Positions 43,601 to 51,671 of a stretch of 55,175 nucleotides of DNA are shown piece by piece (within the stretch, counting starts at the first letter, position 1; the number at the start of each line of letters is the position of its first letter). A program made the translations under genes and the position numbers. A model generated the notes under the pieces. The model did no database searches. It was not told where the DNA came from and was given only the letters and a program-made list of their open reading frames with translations. Source of the stretch: an uncultured Collinsella sp. (lineage in GTDB: Bacteria; Actinomycetota; Coriobacteriia; Coriobacteriales; Coriobacteriaceae); the NCBI GenBank assembly GCA_902464495.1, contig CABQJK010000011.1:1-55175 (forward strand), in the 5' to 3' direction.

Positions 43601-44378
43601 TGGCGTCGCGACCGAGCTCGTGGCGCATCTCCATGTAGCGGTCGAAGGCCTGCTGCACCACGGCGTCGTCGATCGTCACGTCATCCAGGACGGTGCCGAA
43701 GGTGGTGTGGCGGCAGTGATCGGACCAGTAGGTGTCGATCACGCGGATCTCGGTGATGGTGGGGTCGCGATCCTCATCGCGGAAGTACTGCTGGCAGAAG
43801 GCGATGTCCGCCTCGTCCATGGCAAGACCGCGCTCGGAAATAAAGGCGGCAAGGCCGGCCTCATCGAGCTCGCGGAAGCCGTCGAGCACCTCGACGGGCT
43901 GGGGCTCGGGGGTCTCCATGTACAGCGTCTCGGGCAGGTCGAGCGAGGCGATGCGCGCCTCGACGGGGTTCACCACGTAGTGCTTGATGGCCTCGATGGC
44001 GGCTTCGTCCAGGGCGCCCGAGATCATATAGACCTTGGCGGAGCGCACGGCGGGGCGCTCGCCCTGGCTGATGAGCTGCACGCACTCGCTGGCGGAGTCG
44101 GCGCGCTGGTCAAACTGGCCAGGCAGGAATTCGACGGCAAAGACGGCGCCGTCGCTTGCGGGGAGCTCGTCGTAGGTCACATCGACCTGGGGCTCGCTAA
44201 AGACGGTCGGCACGCAGGAGCGGAAAAGCTCCTCGTCGATGCCCTCGACGTCGTAGCGGTTGATGATCCTCAGGGCCTCGATGCCCTTGATGCCGAGAAT
44301 CTCGGTCAGCTCGCCCTTGAGCTGCTGAGCCTCGACGTCGAACCCGGGTTTCTTCTCCACGTAGATACGAGAGACCAT
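40632..44378 (-). CDS. purL: Phosphoribosylformylglycinamidine synthase, fused synthetase and glutaminase (PurL)
   Basis: A 1248-residue single-chain FGAM synthase of de novo purine synthesis. The N-terminal and synthetase domains show THNHPTEIEPFGGAATCVGG, GGRTGRDGIGGATG and FGAGGVSVAVGELADG; the C-terminal amidotransferase domain has PVFPGNNCEYD, PGGFSGGDEPDG and LGICNGFQ with the catalytic Cys. The ATG at 44378 follows AGGAACC. An open frame of similar length runs opposite on the plus strand, a by-product of codon bias. The gene is alone, with a terminator downstream; no other pur gene is in the window. Confidence 0.95.
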   Translation of the reverse strand: MVSRIYVEKKPGFDVEAQQLKGELTEILGIKGIEALRIINRYDVEGIDEELFRSCVPTVFSEPQVDVTYDELPASDGAVFAVEFLPGQFDQRADSASECVQLISQGERPAVRSAKVYMISGALDEAAIEAIKHYVVNPVEARIASLDLPETLYMETPEPQPVEVLDGFRELDEAGLAAFISERGLAMDEADIAFCQQYFRDEDRDPTITEIRVIDTYWSDHCRHTTFGTVLDDVTIDDAVVQQAFDRYMEMRHELGRDAKPVCLMDMGTIGAKYLKKTGVMTDVDESEEINACTVKVNVDVDGEDQDWLFLFKNETHNHPTEIEPFGGAATCVGGAIRDPLSGRSYVYQAMRVTGAGDPTVPVSETLEGKLPQRKLVTTAAAGYSSYGNQIGLATGQVNELYHPGYVAKRMEVGAVVGATPANHVRRECPAPTDKIILLGGRTGRDGIGGATGSSKTQNTESIETSGAEVQKGNAPVERKLQRLFRRGDACRLIKRCNDFGAGGVSVAVGELADGLYVDLDTVTKKYDGLDGTELAISESQERMACAVADSDVEEFMGYAAEENLEATVIAEVTAEPRMRMAWNGVAIVDLSREFLNSNGAPKHQVAHVCARSVWQPSWAGTTLAERMTSLVTDLNVASNKGLSERFDSTIGAATVLMPFGGKTQLTPSSAMVAKFPVDGETTTASAMAWGFNPYLMEADQFAGAYLSVVESIAKLVAAGFEHKRAYLSFQEYFERLRTEAERWGKPMAAVLGALMAQVDLGAGAIGGKDSMSGSFEDEAGELNVPPTLISFAVAVGKAARAVSPEFKGLTHRVVRIAPATYGEDYRPDAQQLLAAFDAVEALTANGDALAVSTPGYGCGAESLFKMCVGNQIGIELAEDVDVESLFTPLYGSFIVELAEDAELPEVADGVVVEPLGTTVEGYVIDTGSEVIELAKLQEAWESGIEGVFAYRSAGKTPEVETIDFRAKDIHVYGGAKIARPRVIIPVFPGNNCEYDSARAFRAAGAEADTFVINNLTPEAVAESTHELARRIRASQIVMIPGGFSGGDEPDGSAKFITAFFRAPEVTEAVRDLLKARDGLMLGICNGFQALIKLGLVPYGDIVDATPDAPTLTFNTIGRHQSRLVRTRISSNLSPWLSQCSLDDPYTVAISHGEGRFVANDEVLAQLIANGQVATQYVGENGKPSMDLSVNPNGSALAIEGITSPDGRVLGKMGHAERRGDNLYRNVPEHVPGDKFMPIFESGVAYFA

Positions 44379-44562
44379 TGGTTCCTGCCTTCCTGATCGG
44401 TTGGGCGTACGGTACGGTATGCGGCAGCGGTCGGTTTGCGGGGCCTGCCCTGCGGTCGCCTTGAGCCACATGTTTGTAAACCTCACTATGATACGACAGC
44501 TCGCGGCGCGTAGAGGACGGCGAGGGTGCTACAGTGAAGCGCAAACAAGAGAAAGGCATCAC

Positions 44563-46125
44563 ATGGCATTCGTTTCGCTCGCCATCATCGCACTCGTGGC
44601 CTTTGCAAGCCCCTTCATCGCTTCGGCGATTCCTGGAAAACCCGTTCCCGAAACGGTCTTTTTGCTCGTGTTCGGCGCGGTGTTGGGACCTCATATGCTT
44701 GGCGTCATCCATGTGGATGCCGAGGTCTCGCTTGTGTCAGAGCTCGGTCTGGCATTTTTGTTCCTGCTTGCCGGCTTTGAGATCGACCCAAAGAACATCA
44801 CGGGCGTCGAGGGGCGCTACGGTATGGCCACGTGGGTTGTCACATTTTGTATCGCCTGGCTTGCCGTGCGCTTTACCCCGTGGTTCTCGGTCAGCCATTT
44901 CGACGGTATCGCCGTGACGCTCGCCTTGACCTCGACGGCGCTTGGAGCGCTCATGCCCATCTTGCGCGAGCGGTTGCTTGCCGGAACGCGCGTCGGTGAT
45001 TCGATTCTCGCCTATGGTACGTGGGGCGAGCTCGGCCCCGTGCTCGCCATGTCGGTACTGCTGTCTGCCCGCACGGGTATCGAGACACTGCTGATCTTGG
45101 GCCTGTTCGCCGTGGTGTGCGTGCTGCTTGCCGTGGTCCCCAGCCGCTCCAAACGCGTCGGCAGCCGCTTCTTTGCGTTTGTCGAGGAGCGCGCCGATAC
45201 CACGTCGCAGACCTTCGTGCGCCTGACGGTGCTTATTTTGGTCACGCTCGTGGCGTTCTCGGCCATCTTTAGCCTCGATATCGTGTTGGGCGCTTTTGCC
45301 GCCGGCTTCGTCCTGCGCTATATCATCCCCGAGGGCAACCATACGCTTGAGACCAAGCTCGACGGCCTGGCCTACGGCTTTTTGATCCCGGTGTTCTTTA
45401 CCGTGTCGGGCGCAAAGATCGATCTGACGGCCGTGGTGTCGCGCCCCGGGCTGCTCGTGGGCTTTATCGTGGCGTTGTTGATTATTCGCGCTGTGCCCAT
45501 TCTTATTTCTATGAGCATTTGTCCTGCGACGCGCGATGTGTCGGCGTATGGTCGCATTACCGTGGCCCTGTACTGCACCACGGCGCTGCCGATCATCGTT
45601 GCCGTGACGAGCGTTGCCGTCAACGCGGGCGCGCTGTCGCAAGATATTGCGTCGGTCATGGTTGCCGCCGGTGCCATCACGGTGTTCTTGATGCCGCTGC
45701 TCGCGCAGCTCTTCTACCGCGTGGTCGACGCCGCGCCGGTCGCCGCCGTGGCAGAGGTTGCCGAGCACCCTGCCGAGGCACTCGATATCCTGCGTGCCCA
45801 TCACGATTTGGCGAGTCTGCTCGCACGAGAGCACGAGCTGCTGACCTCGCATGGCCATGGTCGCGTATTCGAGGGCCTGCCTACGCTCGATACGATTGCC
45901 GAGCGTCTTTCCGCCGAGGCGGCGAGCGGCCACATCGATGCCCGCATCGTGGACGCGGCACACCTGCTTGCCGACAAGACCTATGGAGACGAGGTCGACC
46001 CGTCCGAGCTGACTCCGCGCGAACGTCGCCGCCTGGAGCGCGCCAAGCTCGCCGTGCGCGAATACCGCCGCCGCATGCTGGAGCTCTACGCACGCGATGA
46101 AGCCCAAGACGACGACGGTAAGTAG
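44563..46125 (+). CDS. Cation:proton antiporter (CPA-type)
   Basis: A 520-residue membrane protein with about 12 helices in residues 1-395 (family patterns PVPETVFLLVFGAVLGPHML, LAFLFLLAGFEIDPKNI, LTSTALGALMPILRE, FAAGFVLRYIIPEG) and a C-terminal cytosolic domain of about 120 residues (Glu/Arg/Ala-rich, predicted helical). It should exchange Na+ or K+ for protons. AGAAAGG precedes the ATG. Divergent from purL. It ends before a long palindrome and a shared terminator. Confidence 0.88.
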   Translation: MAFVSLAIIALVAFASPFIASAIPGKPVPETVFLLVFGAVLGPHMLGVIHVDAEVSLVSELGLAFLFLLAGFEIDPKNITGVEGRYGMATWVVTFCIAWLAVRFTPWFSVSHFDGIAVTLALTSTALGALMPILRERLLAGTRVGDSILAYGTWGELGPVLAMSVLLSARTGIETLLILGLFAVVCVLLAVVPSRSKRVGSRFFAFVEERADTTSQTFVRLTVLILVTLVAFSAIFSLDIVLGAFAAGFVLRYIIPEGNHTLETKLDGLAYGFLIPVFFTVSGAKIDLTAVVSRPGLLVGFIVALLIIRAVPILISMSICPATRDVSAYGRITVALYCTTALPIIVAVTSVAVNAGALSQDIASVMVAAGAITVFLMPLLAQLFYRVVDAAPVAAVAEVAEHPAEALDILRAHHDLASLLAREHELLTSHGHGRVFEGLPTLDTIAERLSAEAASGHIDARIVDAAHLLADKTYGDEVDPSELTPRERRRLERAKLAVREYRRRMLELYARDEAQDDDGK

Positions 46126-46140
46126 TCGATACTCTTTCGG

Positions 46141-46248
46141 GGAAGCCGCATCCCACTTTAAAGACCCGAAACGGGACGCAGTTTCCGAAACATGGTCCTG
46201 AGGGAAACTGCGTCTCGGTTTGAGCCGGAATTCTGGGACACGGCTTCC
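46141..46248. repeat. 108-bp imperfect palindrome
   Basis: Two 46-base arms (46141-46186 and 46203-46248) around a 16-base loop. By eye 33 of 46 positions pair. The outer 15 bases (GGAAGCCG..TCCCA) and the inner 15 (CGGGACGCAGTTTCC with one mismatch) pair best. It lies just before a separate bidirectional terminator, so it is not needed for termination. Likely a dispersed palindromic element. Confidence 0.75.
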
Positions 46249-46259
46249 ACTTCAAACAG

Positions 46260-46305
46260 AAGAAGGCGCGCTGCCTGCAATTGATGCGGGCGGCGCGCCT
46301 TCTTT
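46260..46305. terminator. Bidirectional terminator between the antiporter and SDR genes
   Basis: AAGAAGGCGCGC pairs with GCGCGCCTTCTT around a loop of about 20 bases; T-rich on both strands. Confidence 0.8.
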
Positions 46306-46346
46306 GTTGGACTATGTTGAGGCTGGGAGCTGAGGCTTGTGGCCCC

Positions 46347-47096
46347 TTAAGAGCGGGCGGCTCCGTCGACGGGGAGGATGGCGCCCGTGACGTAGGAGGA
46401 CATATCGCTCGCCAGGAAAACAAAGGCGTTGGCAACGTCCTCGGGCTCGCCCATTCGACCGAGCGGAATGGTGGCGATGATGGGCTTGATGACCTCTTCG
46501 GGCAGGTTGGCGACCATGTCGGTTTTAGTTACACCAGGTGCGACGGCATTGACGCGAATGCCCATGGGGGCGAGCTCGCGCGAGAGCGACTGGACCATAC
46601 CGTTGACGGCAAACTTGGACGTGGGATAGCCAACGCCGGAGGGCTGACCGTACTTGGCGACCATCGAACTCGTGGTGGTGATGGTGCCGCCATGACTTGC
46701 CTCGGTCATGATTTTGGCGGCAGCCTGGTGGCCATTAAAGACAGCGACGACGTTAAGGTCCATGACCTTTGCGAACTCCTCGGCCGTATAGTTAAGGAGC
46801 GGCGAGCGCTGGGAGATGCCGGCATTGTTGACGACCGTGTCCAAGCCGCCCATGTCGGCGGCAGCCTGGGTAAAGGCCTCGGTCACGGCTTCGAGCGAGG
46901 TGAGGTCGCAGGAGCGGCCCCAGACCTTGGCGTCGGGATAGGCGGCTGCCAGCTTCTCAACGGCCGCGTCGGCAGTCTCCTGGCGTGAGCCAAAGACGGT
47001 GACGGCAGCGCCTTCCTCGATAAAACGGCAGGCGATGGCATAGCCGATACCGCGCGTGCCTCCGGTGATGATTGCTTTCTTGCCCTCGAGCAACAT
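46347..47096 (-). CDS. Short-chain dehydrogenase/reductase (FabG-like)
   Basis: A 249-residue classical SDR. TGGTRGIG (NAD(P) loop), NNAG, the catalytic Ser in TTTSSM and Tyr-Lys in YPTSK are all present. The C-terminal PVDG fits FabG-like 3-ketoacyl reductases, though gut bacteria use similar proteins as sugar alcohol or steroid dehydrogenases. The ATG at 47096 has AGAGGAAG upstream. Single gene. It differs from the known Collinsella 7-beta-hydroxysteroid dehydrogenase as I remember it, so I do not assign a steroid role. Confidence 0.85.
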   Translation of the reverse strand: MLLEGKKAIITGGTRGIGYAIACRFIEEGAAVTVFGSRQETADAAVEKLAAAYPDAKVWGRSCDLTSLEAVTEAFTQAAADMGGLDTVVNNAGISQRSPLLNYTAEEFAKVMDLNVVAVFNGHQAAAKIMTEASHGGTITTTSSMVAKYGQPSGVGYPTSKFAVNGMVQSLSRELAPMGIRVNAVAPGVTKTDMVANLPEEVIKPIIATIPLGRMGEPEDVANAFVFLASDMSSYVTGAILPVDGAARS

Positions 47097-47245
47097 GGTG
47101 CTTCCTCTCATCGCGGGCGGACATTCGCAACAAAGCGTAGCGGTAGCCGGAATCGGCCGCGTTTGCATATCGGTGAACGGTAGCCCGCGTTACCGATGAG
47201 CGGCTCGCGCAAATATGCTCTGCCGTTGTGCTTAGGGCGGGTGAC

Positions 47246-47280
47246 AAAAGGGCTCCCGTCCCACGTCGGACGGGAGCCCT
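47246..47280 (-). terminator. Rho-independent terminator after hom
   Basis: On the minus strand a perfect 13-bp stem (AGGGCTCCCGTCC/GGACGGGAGCCCT) with a six-base loop precedes TTTGTC. Confidence 0.85.
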
Positions 47281-47310
47281 CAAGGCGCGTATTGCTAGGC
47301 GAGCGTTGGG

Positions 47311-48654
47311 TTAGTTGGCCATAACGCCTTCGGTCCAGGCCTCGACGTCCTCGATACGCAGGACGTTGGCGACCTCGGCCACGCAGTCGACGCTGGCAAG
47401 CTCGGCGGCGGCAGCCTGGACGTCCTTCTCGAGCGCGCGGTGCGTCAGGAAGATGACCGAGCAGGCATCGCTGACGCCCGGCTTGCCGTCCTCGACCTGG
47501 TTGATGAGCGAGATCGAGATGTTGTGCTTGGCAAAGATGTCGACCGTCTCGGACAGGGCGCCCACGCGGTCGGCGACCTTCAGGCGCACATAGTACTTGG
47601 TCTGGAGCTCGTCCATGGGCTTAAAGGTGAGGTTGTGGCCATAGGGCTCAATCTCGGGCAGCGGAGCCACGCCGCGGCTGATCTGCTCGGAGAGCGACAG
47701 GATATCGCCCACGACGGCGCTCGCGGTGGGGAAGGAGCCTGCGCCCGCGCCGTAGAACATGGTCTCGCCCACGGCGTCGCCTACCACGTAGACGGCGTTC
47801 ATGGCGCCGTTGACCTTGGCAAGCATGTGGTCGGCGGGGATCAGCGTGGGATGCACGCGAACGTCGACGCCGGCGTCGGTGTTGCGGGCGATGCCCAGCA
47901 GCTTAATGGTGTAGCCGAGCTCGCGGGCCTGGGCGATGTCCTCGGCGCCGATGGTGCGGATACCCTGCTGGTACACATCGTCGGTGGTAACGCGGGTGCC
48001 AAAGCCGATGGAGGCGAGGATGGCCGTCTTGCTGGCGGCGTCGAAGCCGTCGACATCGGCGGACGGGTCGGCCTCGGCATAGCCCTTGGCCTGCGCGTCG
48101 GCAAGCACGTCAGCGTAATCGGCGCCCTCGGCGTCCATGCGCGACAGGATATAGTTAGTGGTGCCGTTGAGGATGCCGGCGATGGTCAGGATCTTGTTAC
48201 CCACCAGGTCGTGCTCAAGCGTGCTCACGATGGGGATGCCGCCACCGCAGCTGGCCTCGCACTTAATCTGCACGCCGCACGCACGCGCCTTCTCGGCGAG
48301 CGTCTCGACATGACGGCCCAGCAGGGCCTTGTTGGCAGAGACGACGTGCTTGCCGTTCTCGAAGGCGGTGGTGAAGATCTCGGTCGCGGGGTGCTCGCCT
48401 CCGATGAGCTCGACGACGATATCGACGGCTGGGTCGGTGACGACATCATGCCAGTCACTCGTAAAGGCCTCGCGCTCAATGCCTGCCGCCTCGGCCTGCT
48501 CCCAAGCAAGCGCGCAGGCGCGGGTCAGCTTAAGGTCGATGCCGTAGGCTGCCAGGTACTCATCGTGGTGGCTCTTGATCAGACGGGCCACGCCGCCGCC
48601 GACGGTTCCCAGACCGATCAGACCGACGTTCACGGTGCGCAGGGGTTCGCTCAT
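47311..48654 (-). CDS. hom: Homoserine dehydrogenase
   Basis: A 447-residue enzyme that reduces aspartate semialdehyde to homoserine on the path to threonine and methionine. NVGLIGLGTVGGGVA (NAD(P) loop), VSANKALLG, AGILNGTTNYILSRM and DVDGFDAASKTAILA are family motifs; the C-terminal ~90 residues form an ACT domain, usually the site of threonine feedback. GGAG lies seven bases before the ATG. Single gene; thrB and thrC are not in the window. Confidence 0.95.
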   Translation of the reverse strand: MSEPLRTVNVGLIGLGTVGGGVARLIKSHHDEYLAAYGIDLKLTRACALAWEQAEAAGIEREAFTSDWHDVVTDPAVDIVVELIGGEHPATEIFTTAFENGKHVVSANKALLGRHVETLAEKARACGVQIKCEASCGGGIPIVSTLEHDLVGNKILTIAGILNGTTNYILSRMDAEGADYADVLADAQAKGYAEADPSADVDGFDAASKTAILASIGFGTRVTTDDVYQQGIRTIGAEDIAQARELGYTIKLLGIARNTDAGVDVRVHPTLIPADHMLAKVNGAMNAVYVVGDAVGETMFYGAGAGSFPTASAVVGDILSLSEQISRGVAPLPEIEPYGHNLTFKPMDELQTKYYVRLKVADRVGALSETVDIFAKHNISISLINQVEDGKPGVSDACSVIFLTHRALEKDVQAAAAELASVDCVAEVANVLRIEDVEAWTEGVMAN

Positions 48655-48906
48655 AGATAACTCCTTCGTGCATCTTATGGATGGATAAACCGCTTAAAGG
48701 TTGAGTGCATTCTAGCGTGAACCGAGGGCGCGTGCTCGCCAGGCAACAGGAGTCGCACAAAACGGCACCCCCGAAACGCTGCGGAAACATTGGAAACATG
48801 CTCGCTACAAACGGAACTCCGTAACAAACTGTCAACGTTTGCGCCATAAGGTTTGCCCTGTACCGCAAGACGGCCGCACCGCGGCCAGCGAAAAAGGGGG
48901 GACACC

Positions 48907-50073
48907 ATGTTCAACATCAACATCACGCTCAGCCGTAGGAACTTTCTCGCCGGCGCTGCGGCGCTCGGCAGCACCGCAGCACTCGCTGGTTGCTCGTCGG
49001 GTGGCTCGGACGGCGGCTCCGCCGATGACGGCAAGACCTTCAAGATCGGTGTCATCGGCCCTCTGACCGGCGCCGCGGCAACCTATGGCGTTTCGGCCGA
49101 GAAGGGTGCCAAGCTTGCCGCCAAGGATTTTTCGACCAAGGACCTCAAACTCTCGCTTAAGTCCGAGGATGACGTCGCCGACGGCGAGAAGGCTATCAAC
49201 GCCTTCAATACCCTGTGCGACTGGGGCATGCAGGCGCTCGTCGGCCCCGTCACGACTGGTGCCGCCGTCGCTGTCTCGGGCGAGATCGCCGACGATATGC
49301 TCATGGTCACGCCCTCTGCTTCGTCCCTCGACGTCACCAAGGACAAGACCACGGTTTTCCAGGTTTGCTTTACCGACCCCACCATGGGCGCCAGCGCCGC
49401 GAAGTTCTTGGCCGAGAAGTACGCGGATGCCAAGATTGCCCTGTTCTACAACTCCGGCGATACGTACAGCTCGGGCGTTGCCGACGCCTTTGCCGAGCAG
49501 GCCAAGGCATCCAAGCTCGACATCGTCGATACCGAGACCTTTAAGGACGACTCCTCCACGAGCTTTACCAACCAGCTCACCAAGGCCAAGGAGGCCGGCG
49601 CCACGCTCATCTTTGCGCCGATCTACTACACGCCGGCGTCCGTTCTGCTCAAGAACGCCCAGGACATGGGATACGACATGACCCTCATGGGTACCGACGG
49701 CATGGACGGTCTGCTCTCCGTTGAGGGCTTCGACACCTCTCTTGCCGAGGGCGTGCTGCTCATGACCCCGTTCTCCGCCGACGACGAGAAGAACGCCGAC
49801 TTCGTCAAGGCATATAAGGACGCCTACGACGAGACGCCCAACCAGTTTGCCGCCGACGCCTACGATTGCGTCCACGCCATCGTCGAGGCCATCGACAAGG
49901 CGGGCATCGATATTACGGCCGACGGCGCCGACATTGCCGGCGACCTTGCCAAGGCCATGCGCAAGATCAAGATCGAGGGCCTGACGGGCGAGCTCACGTG
50001 GAACGACGAGGGCCAAGTCGAAAAGCCTGCTACGGCCTATGTGATTCAGGACGGCAAGTACATCGCCGCCTAA
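48907..50073 (+). CDS. livJ: Branched-chain amino acid ABC transporter, substrate-binding lipoprotein 1
   Basis: A 388-residue binding protein. The signal peptide has a twin-arginine-like SRRNFLAG and the lipobox LAGC (Cys29), so it is a lipoprotein that may use the Tat route. The mature part is a LivJ-type type I periplasmic fold (KIGVIGPLTGAAATYGVSAE, FAPIYYTPASVLLKNAQDMG). GGGGGG lies five bases upstream. It is followed 271 bases later by a close paralogue and then livHMGF. Confidence 0.92.
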   Translation: MFNINITLSRRNFLAGAAALGSTAALAGCSSGGSDGGSADDGKTFKIGVIGPLTGAAATYGVSAEKGAKLAAKDFSTKDLKLSLKSEDDVADGEKAINAFNTLCDWGMQALVGPVTTGAAVAVSGEIADDMLMVTPSASSLDVTKDKTTVFQVCFTDPTMGASAAKFLAEKYADAKIALFYNSGDTYSSGVADAFAEQAKASKLDIVDTETFKDDSSTSFTNQLTKAKEAGATLIFAPIYYTPASVLLKNAQDMGYDMTLMGTDGMDGLLSVEGFDTSLAEGVLLMTPFSADDEKNADFVKAYKDAYDETPNQFAADAYDCVHAIVEAIDKAGIDITADGADIAGDLAKAMRKIKIEGLTGELTWNDEGQVEKPATAYVIQDGKYIAA

Positions 50074-50079
50074 GTGCAT

Positions 50080-50108
50080 ATACAACGAGACCGGTGGGGT
50101 CGTTGTAT
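50080..50108 (+). other. Hairpin after livJ1
   Basis: ATACAACGA pairs with TCGTTGTAT around an 11-base loop, without a T-run. It could be a weak terminator or an mRNA-stabilising stem-loop that lets the binding protein be made in excess. The rest of the 271-base gap to livJ2 is AT-rich and may contain a promoter. Confidence 0.55.
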
Positions 50109-50344
50109 TCAGGGCAGGGACGCTTGTAACAGAATGGAAACATTACTTTCACACAATAAAGTGGCTAAACTGCATAAACCAATAGAAATACGCATAATTA
50201 TGGATAAACGGACAAAACAAAAGAAAAGTTGAAATAATCGCCACTTTTCTCAACTAAAGCGTCTACTATTTTGCGAACGCCGAACACGGCGAAGGATGGC
50301 CTGTTGGGTAACCGAAACCCGACGAGATTTGAGAGGAGAGCCGC

Positions 50345-51532
50345 ATGTCGAGCCTCACCGGTAAGTCATTGAACCCTGTTATGAATCGCAGGAGCGTTAT
50401 CGCGAGCGCAGCAGGTCTGGGGGCGATGTCTATTCTAGCTGGCTGCTCCTCCAACGGCGGCGACAGCGGTTCCGCTTCGGGCGACGCTTCGTTTAAGATC
50501 GGCACCATCGGCCCGCTGACCGGCGCCAACGCGTCCTACGGCAAGTCCGTTACCCAGGGTGTCGAGCTTGGCTGCAAGGATTTCTCGACCAAGGAGCTGC
50601 CGCTTGCCAGCAAGGCCGAGGATGACCAGGCCGACGGCGAGAAGGCCGTCAACGCCTTTAACACCCTGCTCGACTGGGGCATGCAGGCCCTCGTCGGCCC
50701 GACCACCACGGGTGCGTCGGTTGCCGTTGCCGCCGAGTGCGGTAACGACCCCGAGACGTTCATGATCACTCCGTCCGCGTCCTCCGAGGACGTCACCAAG
50801 GGCAAGGATTGCGTCTTCCAGGTTTGCTTTACCGATCCCAACCAGGGCGTCAACGCTGCCAAGTTCCTGGCGCAGAAGTATGCGGACGAGAAGTTCGTGC
50901 TGTTCTATAACTCCGGCGACGCCTATTCTTCGGGCATCGCAGATTCCTTTAAGGTTCAGGCCGCTAAATCCAAGCTCGAGATTGTTGACGAGGAGACCTT
51001 TAAGGACGACTCCGCCACGAGCTTTACCAACCAGCTCACCAAGGCCAAGCAGGCCGGCGCTACCATGATCTTTGCGCCGATCTACTACACGCCGGCGTCC
51101 GTCCTGCTCAAGAACGCCAACGACATGGGCTACGACGTCAAGATGATGGGCTGCGACGGCATGGACGGCATCCTGGGCGTTGAGGGCTTCGACACCTCTC
51201 TTGCCGAGGGTCTGCTGCTCATGACCCCGTTCTCCGCCGACGACGAGAAGAACGCCGACTTCGTCAACGCTTACAAGGATAAGTATGGCGAGACTCCGGA
51301 CCAGTTTGCCGCCGACGCTTACGACGGCGTGCACGCGGTGGCCGAGGCCCTCGAGGAGGCCGGTCTTGGTGTCGACGCCGACCCGACCGAGGTCGCCGAG
51401 AAGCTGCCTAAGGCTATGCTCAAGATTACCGTTGACGGTCTGACCGGCAAGCTCACCTGGAACGATAAGGGCCAGGTCCAGAAGGAGCCCACGGCGTACG
51501 TCATCACCGACGGCAAGTACGTACAGGCCTAA
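50345..51532 (+). CDS. livJ: Branched-chain amino acid ABC transporter, substrate-binding lipoprotein 2
   Basis: A 395-residue paralogue of the preceding gene. The mature parts share long identical runs (LTKAKQAGATMIFAPIYYTP region, GFDTSLAEG, MTPFSADDEKNADFV), so a tandem duplication is clear. The signal peptide differs (NRRSVIASAAGLGAMS..., lipobox LAGC at Cys34). GGAG precedes the ATG. It is the nearest binding protein to livHMGF and is likely the main or alternative specificity component. Confidence 0.92.
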   Translation: MSSLTGKSLNPVMNRRSVIASAAGLGAMSILAGCSSNGGDSGSASGDASFKIGTIGPLTGANASYGKSVTQGVELGCKDFSTKELPLASKAEDDQADGEKAVNAFNTLLDWGMQALVGPTTTGASVAVAAECGNDPETFMITPSASSEDVTKGKDCVFQVCFTDPNQGVNAAKFLAQKYADEKFVLFYNSGDAYSSGIADSFKVQAAKSKLEIVDEETFKDDSATSFTNQLTKAKQAGATMIFAPIYYTPASVLLKNANDMGYDVKMMGCDGMDGILGVEGFDTSLAEGLLLMTPFSADDEKNADFVNAYKDKYGETPDQFAADAYDGVHAVAEALEEAGLGVDADPTEVAEKLPKAMLKITVDGLTGKLTWNDKGQVQKEPTAYVITDGKYVQA

Positions 51533-51564
51533 TAAGCCGCCTTACATAGAGCGGTTTTGATCCC

Positions 51565-51595
51565 AAGCAGGGGAGGTTTTGGCCTTCCCTGCTTG
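51565..51595 (+). other. Stem-loop between livJ2 and livH
   Basis: AAGCAGGGGAGG pairs with CCTTCCCTGCTT (two bulges) around six bases. It has no T-run. Position suggests an attenuator or mRNA-stabilising element after a highly expressed binding-protein gene. A further short palindrome AGGGAC...GTCCCT follows at about 51606-51625. Confidence 0.6.
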
Positions 51596-51671
51596 CTTGG
51601 TATCTAGGGACAGTGTAACGTCCCTGTTTCATACATTAACTGGAAACCTATTCGAAAGGGGGATGTGGAAC

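Noticed and set aside
40548..44396. 1282-codon open frame opposite purL
   Set aside because: It is the antisense of a well-conserved gene. Strong GC bias at third codon positions makes such long frames in the opposite strand; the product is repetitive in Gly, Ala, Val, His and Asp and has no domain.
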